The translations under genes were made by a program, and so were the position numbers. 64,000 nt of DNA. It comes from Sneathiella sp. HT1-7. GTDB lineage: Bacteria; Pseudomonadota; Alphaproteobacteria; Sneathiellales; Sneathiellaceae. The notes beneath the pieces are model-generated. The model was not told where the DNA came from. It was given only the letters and a program-made list of their open reading frames with translations, and ran no database searches. The stretch spans positions 682,001-746,000 of the forward strand of contig NZ_JAJFZN010000003.1 in the NCBI RefSeq assembly GCF_020731145.1. Direction: 5' to 3'. Shown here piece by piece: positions 53,937 through 63,333 of the stretch (position 1 is the stretch's first letter; every line of letters starts with the position of its first letter).

Positions 53937-54892
53937 CGCTGGAGGCATTGATTAGAAATGCTCCTGAATGGCCTAATATTTTGGTCTTTGCAGTATTTGT
54001 TGGAAGCGGCCTTACCCTTCTTCTCTTAGCGTTTCGACGGCTCGGTGAAGGAGAGCGGCAACTCGCGGCACGCCTTAGAGAGCTGAATACTGAAAGTGAG
54101 GGAAAAGGATCAATTGCTATCGCGCCCTTCCCGGAGGTTTCCCCTCTTTATCGTGAAGAAAAAGATGCCACCAAATGGCAGGAATTTCTGAAAGTTCGAG
54201 CCAAACCGCTCGCGTTTTTAGTGCTCGCCCTCGTGATGGGATTGATGGTTGCCTTATACAAATATCCGATTATCACGTTTGCCGTTGTCGGGGCTGGTGT
54301 ATGCATCGCGGGCGGTTACGTTGCATTCCATATTTACCAGCGGAATGTGCAGCGTCAACGTTTTGTGGATCAGTTGCCGGAGGCCATTGATATTATCATT
54401 CGCGGTGCCCGTGTCGGCATGTCCCTGCCGGAAAATTTTCAGGTGATCGCCCGCGAAATGCCCGATCCGGTGGGCCGACAGTTTCGCATCCTTGCGGAAA
54501 AACTCGGGATCGGAATTGACCTTGAAACGGCGCTTACCTCGGCAGTAGATGAAATTGGCGTCAAAGAACTGCAGTTTATGGCAACCACCCTGATCCTGCA
54601 GCGCCGGACTGGTGGTCAATATGCGGAGGTTTTGGAAAACCTCTCCCGGGTGTTGCGTGATCGACGCGCACAATACTTAAAGGCCAAAGCTCTAACATCT
54701 GAATCGCGGGTTTCCGCCCGGATCGTTGCCATCGTCACGGCTGTTATTCTGGTAATCCTTGCAGCGACAAACAAGGCGCAGTTTGATTTTCTATTCGATG
54801 ATCCGCTCGGTCACAACCTGCTGATTTATGCTGGAGTCAGTATTTTTATAGGCTTTTTCACTCTATCCCGCTTGCTGAGGACGCTGCAATGA
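53933..54892 (+). CDS. tadB: Tad pilus inner-membrane platform protein TadB
   Basis: A 319-residue membrane protein with a T2SSF domain (LPEAIDIIIRGARVGMSLPENFQVIA) and hydrophobic segments at the start, middle and C-terminal end. With TadC it forms the platform on which CpaF acts. It overlaps cpaF and tadC as ATGA at both ends. Confidence 0.93.
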   Translation: MTLEALIRNAPEWPNILVFAVFVGSGLTLLLLAFRRLGEGERQLAARLRELNTESEGKGSIAIAPFPEVSPLYREEKDATKWQEFLKVRAKPLAFLVLALVMGLMVALYKYPIITFAVVGAGVCIAGGYVAFHIYQRNVQRQRFVDQLPEAIDIIIRGARVGMSLPENFQVIAREMPDPVGRQFRILAEKLGIGIDLETALTSAVDEIGVKELQFMATTLILQRRTGGQYAEVLENLSRVLRDRRAQYLKAKALTSESRVSARIVAIVTAVILVILAATNKAQFDFLFDDPLGHNLLIYAGVSIFIGFFTLSRLLRTLQ

Positions 54893-55866
54893 GCGTGTTC
54901 TGGCAGGCATCAATGGATGATATGTTGTCTTTGATGGCAATAGGGCTTTGCGTCAGCCTCGCGCTTGCCTTTTTTATCATCGCGCTCCGAGCGAGGAAAT
55001 CAGAACATCTCGACAAGAGGCTTCGGCTTTTTGTGGGTGATGACGGCATAAACCGAAGGAGATTAGCCCCTCCGGTCAGGATCGACTTGGAGCGAGAGGA
55101 GGCGACAACCGGCAAGGCAGCGACATGGCTCCGGCCTTTCTCGTTTGGAAAGACGGGCAAGACCAAGCAAAATTTCAGCTGGCGTTTTATCCGAGCTGGT
55201 ATTGATCCCGTACGCGGGAAAAGATTGTTTCTGCTGGCACGTATTTTTCTCTTTATTGCGAGCTCACTTATCGCAGCCTTCCTGCAGAATAGTGTAATTT
55301 TTCCGACACTAAATACTCTTACCGTTGTCGTTTTTGTCATCTTTTCCGGCGTTGCAAGTAGTTTCCTGCCGTTCTTCGTGCTGAATTACCAAATTAAGCA
55401 ACGGCAAAGACGTATCGAGCGCGCCATGCCGGACATGATCGATTTGTTGATCCTGTGTGTCGAGGCTGGACTGACGCTTGAAGTTGCACTCGCTCGCGCG
55501 ATAGAGGGGTTGGAGCCGTTTGCTCCAGATGTTGCGGCAGAGATGAAAATCACCTTGAGTGAGCTTAAAATTCTGCCAGATAAATCTATGGCTCTTACCA
55601 ATCTGGAGGAACGCACCGCGTCCAAGAGTCTTAAATATCTCGTGCTTTCTCTGCGACAATCTGAACGGTATGGCACCTCGATCACCGGTGCACTGAAATC
55701 GGTCGCGGTGGAGAACCGCAAACATGCCATATTGGACCTTGAAAATAGCGCGGCGCGGATGCCTGCGCTCCTGAGCATACCCCTTATTTTATTTATTTTG
55801 CCGCCCGTAGTGGCGCTATCTGCCGGGCCTGGATTCGCATTGATGATGCGTGCGATTGGAGGATGA
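54889..55866 (+). CDS. tadC: Tad pilus inner-membrane platform protein TadC
   Basis: A 325-residue membrane protein, partner of TadB. The T2SSF segment is MPDMIDLLILCVEAGLTLEVALARA, with LKYLVLSLRQSERYGTSITGALKSVA downstream and a final hydrophobic helix. Its stop lies in the ribosome binding region of tadD. Confidence 0.93.
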   Translation: MSVFWQASMDDMLSLMAIGLCVSLALAFFIIALRARKSEHLDKRLRLFVGDDGINRRRLAPPVRIDLEREEATTGKAATWLRPFSFGKTGKTKQNFSWRFIRAGIDPVRGKRLFLLARIFLFIASSLIAAFLQNSVIFPTLNTLTVVVFVIFSGVASSFLPFFVLNYQIKQRQRRIERAMPDMIDLLILCVEAGLTLEVALARAIEGLEPFAPDVAAEMKITLSELKILPDKSMALTNLEERTASKSLKYLVLSLRQSERYGTSITGALKSVAVENRKHAILDLENSAARMPALLSIPLILFILPPVVALSAGPGFALMMRAIGG

Positions 55867-55870
55867 AGTG

Positions 55871-56692
55871 ATGTTATTAAGGTTTTTAACACTTGCAGGT
55901 TTGACGCTGTTTTTGACGGGATGTGGGTTGCCGGGCAAAGGACTGGAGGCGCAAAATTTGTTTGAAGACAAAGCCGCGCGGGAACGAGCGATGAAAATCG
56001 CAGATGTATCCGTGAACTCAGGTAATTATCTCTCCGCGATTGATATTTATCAAAAACTGCTTTCCCGGAATAAGTTCGATGAAGATGTGCTTTATGCACT
56101 TGGATCGACCTATCTCAAAGCGGGTGCTCCGAATGAAGCGGTTGTCGTTTATGAAAATCTGGAGGAGATGACGCATGATGATATTCGGCCCCTGATCGGG
56201 CTTGGTCGGGCGCATCTTTTTCTGTATCGACCGGAGACCGCCGCGCTCTATTTTGCAAAAGCGGCTGAACTTGCACCAGACAACATTGATATACTAGGTG
56301 GCCGCGCCATTGCTGCGGATATGGCGGGGGATCATCAAGATGCCCGTAAATTTTATGAGGCGGCCCTTGATATTGCGCCAGACGACCTGCGCATTCAAAA
56401 TAATGTAGCGCTCTCCTACCTGATGGAGGGGAGATATGATGCCGCCGTTACGTCTTTATCCAAACTTGCATTCGCTCCCCAATCTACTGCCCAAATTCGC
56501 CAGAATTTGGCGCTGGCATACGGTCTTGCCGGGGACGAGGCTGCGGCGGCCCGCATTGCGCGTCTCGATCTTGATCCGGAAGCCGCCGACAATAATATCA
56601 AATTCTATAACCTGATCCGTCGCATGAAGGACCGCAATCTGCTCCGGCGTTACCTACTGGGAGCACGATCTGAAAATGCTGGCGCAACATGA
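55871..56692 (+). CDS. tadD: TPR lipoprotein TadD
   Basis: A 273-residue protein with a lipoprotein signal (LFLTGCGLPG) and several tetratricopeptide repeats (for example ALYFAKAAELAPDNIDILGGRA and ARKFYEAALDIAPDDLRIQNN). It probably acts as a pilotin-like factor for the secretin. The ATG at 55871 has GGAGG eight bases upstream and is better than the GTG at 55850 inside tadC. Confidence 0.9.
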   Translation: MLLRFLTLAGLTLFLTGCGLPGKGLEAQNLFEDKAARERAMKIADVSVNSGNYLSAIDIYQKLLSRNKFDEDVLYALGSTYLKAGAPNEAVVVYENLEEMTHDDIRPLIGLGRAHLFLYRPETAALYFAKAAELAPDNIDILGGRAIAADMAGDHQDARKFYEAALDIAPDDLRIQNNVALSYLMEGRYDAAVTSLSKLAFAPQSTAQIRQNLALAYGLAGDEAAAARIARLDLDPEAADNNIKFYNLIRRMKDRNLLRRYLLGARSENAGAT

Positions 56693-57165
56693 CCAAGACT
56701 GGGCGTAAATTGTGGGAAGTTGCTTCGAATTGCCGTGCCTCTCTTCCAGTGGAACTCGCGATTATCTTGCCGCTCGTCTTTGCGCTTGTTTTTGGGGTGA
56801 TCGATGTGAGCCGCGTTCTGCTCGCCCGCAGTTTGCTCGATCATCTTGCCGTATCGCTTGCTGACGATATCAAGTTCAATGGCGGAGCGGCTGGAGTTAT
56901 TACATCGGCAGGGGCTGAAGCAAGACTTGCCGCTATTGCCCCCAATCTGGTGGGAGGCTTGGTAGATGTTTCCCGCCTTAACGTAACGGTCAGCAACTAT
57001 GAAACTCTTGCGGATTTCACAAGTGGAAGTATTTCCGCAGAGGGATCGCTGACGGCGTATCGTCTTGATTACATCGTGACTTTGATTACGCCTTTCGTGA
57101 ACTATCTCTATAGCGCGTCGGAGATGACGGAGAGCGTTGTTTTGATGGTTAGAAATGGCCGGTAA
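56689..57165 (+). CDS. TadE-like pseudopilin
   Basis: A 158-residue protein with an N-terminal pseudopilin helix: CRASLPVELAIILPLVFALVFGVIDVSR. Glu lies at position +5 if cleavage follows Ala, so the usual processing Gly is replaced. It starts at ATGA over the tadD stop. Minor pseudopilins are needed for pilus assembly. Confidence 0.85.
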   Translation: MTKTGRKLWEVASNCRASLPVELAIILPLVFALVFGVIDVSRVLLARSLLDHLAVSLADDIKFNGGAAGVITSAGAEARLAAIAPNLVGGLVDVSRLNVTVSNYETLADFTSGSISAEGSLTAYRLDYIVTLITPFVNYLYSASEMTESVVLMVRNGR

Positions 57166-57715
57166 GTGCGTAACGAATACGCTGACCAGGGACTGCCGAG
57201 GCAGCGTGATGGTGGAAGTGGCGCTTATTGTGCCGGCGATTATGTTTCTTTTGCTTGCTGGCGTTACGTTAGTGCATGTTGTGCAGCTTTCGCGTACCGC
57301 CGACCGGGTTGCGGCGGTTCTGGCCGATGATTTTTCCCAAAGAACGACTATTGCTGAATCGGATTTTGATGAAGCGCTTACGGCGACGACAGAATTGATT
57401 GATATTGGTGATTATAATGTTGCGTCCTGGCTTTCCGTTCAGGCAATAGCATTATATCCAGCGACAGAAGCCAACTTCCTCTGGAGGCGGAACCGCGACG
57501 GGGGTGGGGGCGATTGTACAGCCTCAGCTCCTTCCTATGCCACTCCTGTTGGGACGCAGGGCGGCGCGGGTGTTGTGTATCTTATACAAGTTGATCTGTG
57601 TGCCACGCCGGGTGATGGATTTTTCCTCTCAAGTGCTTTGAGCGTCATGGAATTCTCCATTCATGCCCGTGCGGTGGCGCCCGTTCGTCAGGCTGCAGCG
57701 CGCAGTCTGGAATAG
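57155..57715 (+). CDS. TadE/TadF-like pseudopilin
   Basis: A 186-residue protein with the motif DCRGSVMVEVALIVPAIMFLLLAG: processing Gly, then Glu at +5 and a hydrophobic helix. The remainder is an exported domain with two Cys (GDCTAS, DLCATP) that may pair. It overlaps the previous gene by 11 bases. Confidence 0.87.
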   Translation: MAGKCVTNTLTRDCRGSVMVEVALIVPAIMFLLLAGVTLVHVVQLSRTADRVAAVLADDFSQRTTIAESDFDEALTATTELIDIGDYNVASWLSVQAIALYPATEANFLWRRNRDGGGGDCTASAPSYATPVGTQGGAGVVYLIQVDLCATPGDGFFLSSALSVMEFSIHARAVAPVRQAAARSLE

Positions 57716-57726
57716 GAAGTAGCTTT

Positions 57727-59040
57727 ATGCTGAGAAATATCCGGGAATTTTGGGCGGCGGAGGAGGGTGCAGCGTTGCTGATTTTCGCGCTCACTCTTTT
57801 TGTGGTTATCGGCAGTGTGGCCTTTGCAATTGATGTTTCCCGTTTTTTTGCGGCTAAGTCGCGCCTCAGTATTGCCAGTGAAATGGCGGTTGTCGCGGCC
57901 GCACAGAATTTCCAGTTTCTGACAACGGCGGAGCTAAACCAACTGGCCGCAGATGTGATGCAGGCAAATTTCCATGCTGCACATATGCTGACTTATTCGG
58001 ATGATGCTATCGCGGCTCCCGCAGTTAATCTTGTTACGGATGGGGAGACAGGTGAGATCACGTTGACCGCCTCAGCGGAAATTCCGACAACCTTGCTTAG
58101 GACGTTCAATTTTTTTGACAATGTAACGGTGGAAAGCAAAGTCTCGGCTTTTCAACAGAAACCGGAGGCAGAGGTCGCTCTTGTTATCGACTCATCTGAG
58201 GTGTTTGAAACTGCAGGCCGTTTAGCTGAGGTAACGGTCGCCGCAAATGTCTTTATCGCCGCGCTAGAAGCGGAGGCTACTCAGGCGCAAGGTATTAGCT
58301 GGGCGCTCATTCCCGTCGGCAATGAAATTGTGAATGTCGCACCATATGACAACTGGGTGGAGGCGGGGAGTTGGCCCACCAATATTCCACCGGATGTGCC
58401 GGGAACAACGGAATGGGGAGGGGATCTGGCAGAGGATCGTTGGTGTGTTGCGCCGCGTGCCGGGGTAGCGGGGGAAGATGATACGCCGCCTGGAACAGTA
58501 GCCTTTCCTCTTGTTCTCACGTTGGATTCACAGATAGATGCGGCCACGGGCCTGCCCCATTATTCAAATATCACAACAGCTGATTGCCGGGAGGAGCGGA
58601 TTATAGGCCTCACCAGTAGTCTTCCCATTTCCACAGCGCTTGCGTCCCTCGGTGGGAATGGCGACGCGGCTTATGGTCGGAGTATGCTCTGGGCGGAGCG
58701 GATATTATCGCCACTTTGGCAGGGCCTATGGAATGGCAATGCCAGTATGCCCGCGGCTTATGAAGATGAGACGACCGAAAAGATAGCTATTCTCATTGTT
58801 GGTTCCAGTGCCGCGGATGTGGCGGAGGATACCCGCCTTTCCAGCAGTTGTGCGCGGATGAAGCAAAATAACATTACTCTTTATGTAATTGACTATCTTG
58901 CGCCGGCAGCGACAACCTCGTTACTTCAGGCCTGCGCAACTACGGCAGGGCATTATTTTCGGGTGACAGATATGGTGACCCTGCAAAGCGCCTTTTTCTC
59001 TATCGCAAAGTTTATGACCGTGGTTCGGTTCGGCAGTTAA
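57727..59040 (+). CDS. tadG: TadG-like protein with a degenerate von Willebrand A-type domain
   Basis: A 437-residue protein. The N-terminal TadE/G helix is EEGAALLIFALTLFVVIGSVAFAIDVSR, without Glu at +5, as is usual for TadG. From about residue 147 it has a VWA-like fold (ALVIDSSEVFETAGRLAEVTVAANVFI). The metal site reads D-S-S-E-V, not DxSxS, so metal binding is doubtful. LYVIDY and a C-terminal segment with CATTAGHYFRVTDMVTLQSAF close the fold. It ends the Tad operon, and its stop overlaps the convergent DUF1853 stop. Confidence 0.88.
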   Translation: MLRNIREFWAAEEGAALLIFALTLFVVIGSVAFAIDVSRFFAAKSRLSIASEMAVVAAAQNFQFLTTAELNQLAADVMQANFHAAHMLTYSDDAIAAPAVNLVTDGETGEITLTASAEIPTTLLRTFNFFDNVTVESKVSAFQQKPEAEVALVIDSSEVFETAGRLAEVTVAANVFIAALEAEATQAQGISWALIPVGNEIVNVAPYDNWVEAGSWPTNIPPDVPGTTEWGGDLAEDRWCVAPRAGVAGEDDTPPGTVAFPLVLTLDSQIDAATGLPHYSNITTADCREERIIGLTSSLPISTALASLGGNGDAAYGRSMLWAERILSPLWQGLWNGNASMPAAYEDETTEKIAILIVGSSAADVAEDTRLSSSCARMKQNNITLYVIDYLAPAATTSLLQACATTAGHYFRVTDMVTLQSAFFSIAKFMTVVRFGS

Positions 59041-59930
59041 TCCGGCCAACCTTCAGGTGTGATGAATAGCTGGCCAAGGGAAGTGAGCTTTTCTTTTCCG
59101 TCATCCCGCATCAAATGAACGAGATAGGGCATAGGTCGCCCTTCGATCGCCTTATCTATTTCGGCGAGTAAATCCGATACTGTCCCGGTAGTCGCTTCGT
59201 CCGGATAAAAGTAAGGGGTGATCCAGCGCTTTTTCTCCAGAATCTGAAAATGGTCGAAGTTGGGCAAAGGTGTTTCTGTAAGACGGCTTCTATCGCGCCA
59301 TTCTCCTCTCATGCCTTGCATTGAAATTCTATGCGGTGCGGGTTGTGTCGGGCCATATGGTGCGGGATAAAAAAGACAACCTTTGACCCATGGACAAGAT
59401 GTTACATCACCAATTCCAAGAGATTTGAACATAGCGATTGTCTCTGTTTGGTCGGGCAACGAAAGCTGATGCCCGTAGAGCCGGTCGAGCTTTCTTTTAA
59501 GTGTGTCTTTCAGCATCGGTCCGACAAAATCTGCTTCATCTGACGGAGAGCCTGTATTGAGATAGAATTTGATCGACAGCTCCCAATGCCGTGCGGTCCC
59601 CTCATACAGGAAAATGAGATCTATCTCACCAAGGGTGCGTTTTTCTCGAAAGATGGGAATATTGCTGCCGATCAGCCGGACGGAGGGTAGATTATCAAGC
59701 CAGAAAATAACCAACTGCTCGAAATAGCGACCGAGGTTAAGGCGCGGCGTGGTGGCGAGATGTTCAAGGAGAGGCTCTGGGTCGGCCCTGAGCCTTGTGA
59801 GCAGCGCCTTTGTTTCGGGGTGGCGGGCAAGGTCGGGCTCAGGAAATTCTTTTAGCAGGAAAGGGGAGTTGATGACCCATTCCAGATCGCGAAGTGCGAA
59901 AGGTGTCCTATTCTCCGGTCCTGTCATCAT
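59037..59930 (-). CDS. DUF1853-family protein
   Basis: A 297-residue protein recognised by FALRDLEWVINSPFLL near the start and FYLNTGSPSDEADFVGPMLKDTLKRKLDRLYGHQL in the middle, typical of DUF1853. The GEIDLIF and WELSIKFYL pieces resemble the D/ExK core of a PD-(D/E)XK nuclease-like fold, which is an inference. Its function is unknown. The ATG overlaps the TauE/SafE stop (ATGATGA), so the two are co-translated. Confidence 0.85.
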   Translation of the reverse strand: MMTGPENRTPFALRDLEWVINSPFLLKEFPEPDLARHPETKALLTRLRADPEPLLEHLATTPRLNLGRYFEQLVIFWLDNLPSVRLIGSNIPIFREKRTLGEIDLIFLYEGTARHWELSIKFYLNTGSPSDEADFVGPMLKDTLKRKLDRLYGHQLSLPDQTETIAMFKSLGIGDVTSCPWVKGCLFYPAPYGPTQPAPHRISMQGMRGEWRDRSRLTETPLPNFDHFQILEKKRWITPYFYPDEATTGTVSDLLAEIDKAIEGRPMPYLVHLMRDDGKEKLTSLGQLFITPEGWPD

Positions 59931-60757
59931 CCATATAAACTATAGAACATACGCGCGGAGGTCAGGAACAGGAAAAAGGCAAACGCCTTTTTCAGTAGAC
60001 TCGCGTTGATCTGATGCGCAATTTTCGCACCAAACGGGGCAAACAGCGCGGCCATAGGAAAGATCACCAGAAAGCCCAGAATATTGACATATCCAATATT
60101 GCCCGGTGGCAGGTTTGTGGCATCCAGGCCAGAAATCAGAAAGCCGATGGTACCAGGCACGGCAATGATCAATCCGATGGCGGCCGCCGTTCCAACTGCT
60201 TTTCGGATCGGGTAGTTGAAGAGGGTGAGTATCGGCACAGTAAAGGTGCCGCCGCCGATGCCCATCATCGCAGAAAATCCGCCGATAAAGAGGGCAATTA
60301 ACTGCTTGAACGGGGCTTTTGGTAAGCTTTCGGAAATATGTACATTATCTGGCCGAAAGGCCATATTTGCCGCCACGAGGAGCGCGAGACTAGCAAATAC
60401 GAGCGTCAACAGATTGCCGTTGGCGTACCCGGCGATGATGGTCCCAAGAATAACCCCAATAAAAATCACCGGCCCCCAGCTTTTCAACAGATCTGTGTCG
60501 ATCGCCCCCTTTTTGTAATGGGATCGGGCGGAGGATATGGATGTCGGTATTATGGTCGCAAGCGAGGTGCCGATGGCAACATGGATGCGGATGCTATCAT
60601 CCACGCCGAAAAAGGGCAGGATGTTGTAAAGCACCGGCACAATAACGATACCGCCGCCAACGCCCAGAAGACCGGCGAGAATGCCGCCAACAATGCCCGT
60701 TCCGGCAAGCGCCGCGATCAGCCCGATCAGAAGCGGCAGGGAAACATCAGCGAACAT
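59927..60757 (-). CDS. TauE/SafE-family sulfite/anion exporter
   Basis: A 276-residue membrane protein with two repeats of the family motif: GGILAGLLGVGGGIVIVPVLYNIL and GGFSAMMGIGGGTFTVPILTLFNYP. About eight transmembrane helices are expected. It is thought to move sulfite, sulfoacetate or other organosulfur anions. It is followed by DUF1853 in the same operon and lies 56 bases after the VWA gene. Confidence 0.9.
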   Translation of the reverse strand: MFADVSLPLLIGLIAALAGTGIVGGILAGLLGVGGGIVIVPVLYNILPFFGVDDSIRIHVAIGTSLATIIPTSISSARSHYKKGAIDTDLLKSWGPVIFIGVILGTIIAGYANGNLLTLVFASLALLVAANMAFRPDNVHISESLPKAPFKQLIALFIGGFSAMMGIGGGTFTVPILTLFNYPIRKAVGTAAAIGLIIAVPGTIGFLISGLDATNLPPGNIGYVNILGFLVIFPMAALFAPFGAKIAHQINASLLKKAFAFFLFLTSARMFYSLYG

Positions 60758-60813
60758 CCAGTCATAACTCCATCATGTCAGAAAATACAAATCCAAGTAT
60801 TGGGAGAAGCGCT

Positions 60814-62256
60814 CTAATTGCTCTTTAGCAGATCGCGGAGGATAAGCTCAAGCTTGTTCAGGGAATTGCAGGTTTCGGCAGTGCTGCAATAGGGCGCAAT
60901 ACGGAGCATTTCTGAATCCCCTGACCCCCAGACGGACTTCCTTTCCGGATTGAGCCAGATAACCCGTTTCGCCCGGAGTTTGATTTCCTTCAGAATATCG
61001 ATGCGCGGATCAGCGCCGTTGGAGCGGCCATCGCCGAGGAATATAACCGTCGTTCGGTTGTCGATCTCATCGAGGCAAAGTTCCTTGAAATCTTCCAGCG
61101 CCCTGCCATAGTCGGTTGACCGTCCGCCATATTTTTCAATGGCATAGGGAATGGCCTCCTCCGGTCCGAGACGGTCAAAGTCACTGGTAATTTCGCCAAG
61201 ATCGCCTGAAAATGCGAAGGAACGAACCTTCGGCAGCACTTCATTAAGGCTATAGAGGAACAAGAGCAAAAACCGCGCAACCGATGCCACAGAACCAGAG
61301 ACATCACAGACCGCCAGGACTTTTGGTCGGTCTTTATGCTTCTGCTTCCAATGGGTTTCAAACAGGATGCCGTCATAGGCGACGTTGCGACGCATGGTTT
61401 TACGAATATCGAGATGACCCCGGTTCTTCACCTTTTTCACGCGCGAGTTCATGTCGGTTAGGCGTTTCGCCATGCGTTGGACAAGCTGGCGCATATATTT
61501 GAAGTCGCGATGTTCAACATTTGAAAGGCGCACATTTTTGAGGATATCCTGACGGAACTGCTTCGCCTTGCCGCTGCTGGTGAGGGCGAGTTGCCGCTCC
61601 ACCATATCGCGGACCGCGTCGAAGAGAAGTTCCAGCCGGCCGGAGAGTTGATCCGCGCCTTCTGCATCGCCTTCCTTGTTGCGTCGAGATATCTCCCGAT
61701 TAACGTCATCGAGACCCATGCCTTCCATAATTCGGCGGGTAAAGAGCCCTCGTTGGGTCATCAGGACGATATTGCGAAGATTGGCGTTGCTCGCGGCTGC
61801 GGTCATGGCCATGGTGAGCTCGGTTCGGTCATTGCGCTCCAGCATATCCAGGAGTGGAGCCGCTGAACCGCTCTCGCTTTGCTCTCCGGAAAAGCCACCG
61901 CCGCCTTCACCGCCGCCAGATGCAGGGTTGGGCGAGTTGTCATCATCATTCGCAGGTGTTATTTCGGGCGATGAATCAGGGTTTTCGCCGGTCTCCTCGC
62001 CCTCCTCATCAAGCGTCTCGTCCGGGGCGAGGTCAGGGTTGATCTGATAGCTAAAAAACTCATCGAAACAGCGATCGAAGCTTTCCTGCTCCTCGATCGT
62101 TTTCGCCATCACCTGCGCGAGCGCGGTCTTTAAAAGTCCGCGATCCTTATAACCGAACAGGCGCACGGTCTCAGCGGCATCGACGCTTTCGCTGATGGAC
62201 ACCGGCACATCTGAATAGCGCAGCATCTCAACAAAATCTGCAAGCGCCTTGTCCAT
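60814..62256 (-). CDS. VWA-domain protein of the CoxE/DUF58-like type
   Basis: A 480-residue protein. An acidic, Glu/Asp-Gly-rich linker (roughly residues 70-130) precedes a C-terminal von Willebrand A domain with an intact metal site in VCDVSGSVASVARF. It is 1 base overlapped with the MoxR ATPase (TAATG). Such pairs act as a chaperone that inserts metals or remodels enzymes; in carbon monoxide dehydrogenase clusters they are CoxD/CoxE. No cox structural genes are in this window, so the client is unknown. Confidence 0.9.
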   Translation of the reverse strand: MDKALADFVEMLRYSDVPVSISESVDAAETVRLFGYKDRGLLKTALAQVMAKTIEEQESFDRCFDEFFSYQINPDLAPDETLDEEGEETGENPDSSPEITPANDDDNSPNPASGGGEGGGGFSGEQSESGSAAPLLDMLERNDRTELTMAMTAAASNANLRNIVLMTQRGLFTRRIMEGMGLDDVNREISRRNKEGDAEGADQLSGRLELLFDAVRDMVERQLALTSSGKAKQFRQDILKNVRLSNVEHRDFKYMRQLVQRMAKRLTDMNSRVKKVKNRGHLDIRKTMRRNVAYDGILFETHWKQKHKDRPKVLAVCDVSGSVASVARFLLLFLYSLNEVLPKVRSFAFSGDLGEITSDFDRLGPEEAIPYAIEKYGGRSTDYGRALEDFKELCLDEIDNRTTVIFLGDGRSNGADPRIDILKEIKLRAKRVIWLNPERKSVWGSGDSEMLRIAPYCSTAETCNSLNKLELILRDLLKSN

Positions 62257-63203
62257 TACATTCTTTCACTTTGCGCGGCGGCGATAAATTTCGGCACCTC
62301 GCTATGCATGTTGTCGATGTCTTCCTCGAACTTGAGCAGCATATTCAGCGTGTTGCGTACAAGATCCACTTCGAGTGTGTCCGCATGGAGTAGCATCAAG
62401 GTGCGCGCCCAGTCGATGGTCTCGCTGACCGCCGGAAGTTTTTTCAAATCCTGCGTGCGAAGCTGTTGTACGAAGGAGACAAGCTGATTGCGCAAGTTTT
62501 CTTCCAGTTCCGGCACCCGCGTCTGGATGATCCGCCGTTCCAGAGAGGCATCGGGAAAGGGAATGTAAAGATGCAAACAGCGGCGTTTCAGCGCGTCGCT
62601 CATTTCCCGACTGTTGTTACTGGTCAGGAAGACGAGCGGCTTGGTTTTTGCCTTGATCGTGCCGATTTCGGGAACGGATATCTGGTAATCCGAGAGGATT
62701 TCCAGCAAATACGCCTCGAACTCATGGTCTGACTTGTCGATCTCGTCAATCAGCAGAACCGTTTTCTCCTCCGATTGCAGCGCCTGCAGGAGAGGGCGGG
62801 CCTCCAGGAATTTTTCAGAGTAAAAGCTGTCGCCGAATTGGTGCAGCTTTTCCATGGATTGCTCCAAACCGACGGCATCTTCAAGAAGATCGCCGAGTTT
62901 TTCCTTCAGGATCTGGGTATAGAGAAGCTGCTTGCCATATTTCCATTCATAAAGCGCTTTCGATTCATCCAGCCCCTCATAGCATTGCAGCCGGATCAGG
63001 GGTGCCGCCAGAATTTCGGACGCAGCTTTCGCAAGTTCCGTCTTGCCAACACCCGGAGGTCCCTCGACCAGGATTGGTTTATCGAGCTTTTGCGATAGAT
63101 AGATAGAGGTGGCGATATGGCGATCGCAGATATATCCCGCCTTCTCAAATCCGTCTTTGATCAGGTCGATGGCGGTTGCGGGGTCTTTATCAATGAATGT
63201 CAC
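62256..63203 (-). CDS. MoxR-family AAA+ ATPase (CoxD-like)
   Basis: A 315-residue AAA+ protein. Walker A is EGPPGVGKTELAKA near residue 45, Walker B VLLIDEIDKSDHE near 147, and sensor 1 is FLTSNNSREMSDALKRRCLHLYIPFPD. Its stop overlaps the start of the VWA gene. MoxR/VWA pairs remodel or activate target complexes using ATP. It leads a minus-strand set with the VWA, TauE/SafE and DUF1853 genes. Confidence 0.93.
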   Translation of the reverse strand: MTFIDKDPATAIDLIKDGFEKAGYICDRHIATSIYLSQKLDKPILVEGPPGVGKTELAKAASEILAAPLIRLQCYEGLDESKALYEWKYGKQLLYTQILKEKLGDLLEDAVGLEQSMEKLHQFGDSFYSEKFLEARPLLQALQSEEKTVLLIDEIDKSDHEFEAYLLEILSDYQISVPEIGTIKAKTKPLVFLTSNNSREMSDALKRRCLHLYIPFPDASLERRIIQTRVPELEENLRNQLVSFVQQLRTQDLKKLPAVSETIDWARTLMLLHADTLEVDLVRNTLNMLLKFEEDIDNMHSEVPKFIAAAQSERM

Positions 63204-63333
63204 GTATCGGTTCCATGTTATTATTATTGTTCACTGGTTAAAAAAGATTACTTATTCAATAGCAGGCTCCTCCGCGCTTTGCTAGGGCAATCCAACTGGA
63301 CAGCGGATGCAGGGCGGGTTAAAAAGCGGCAAC

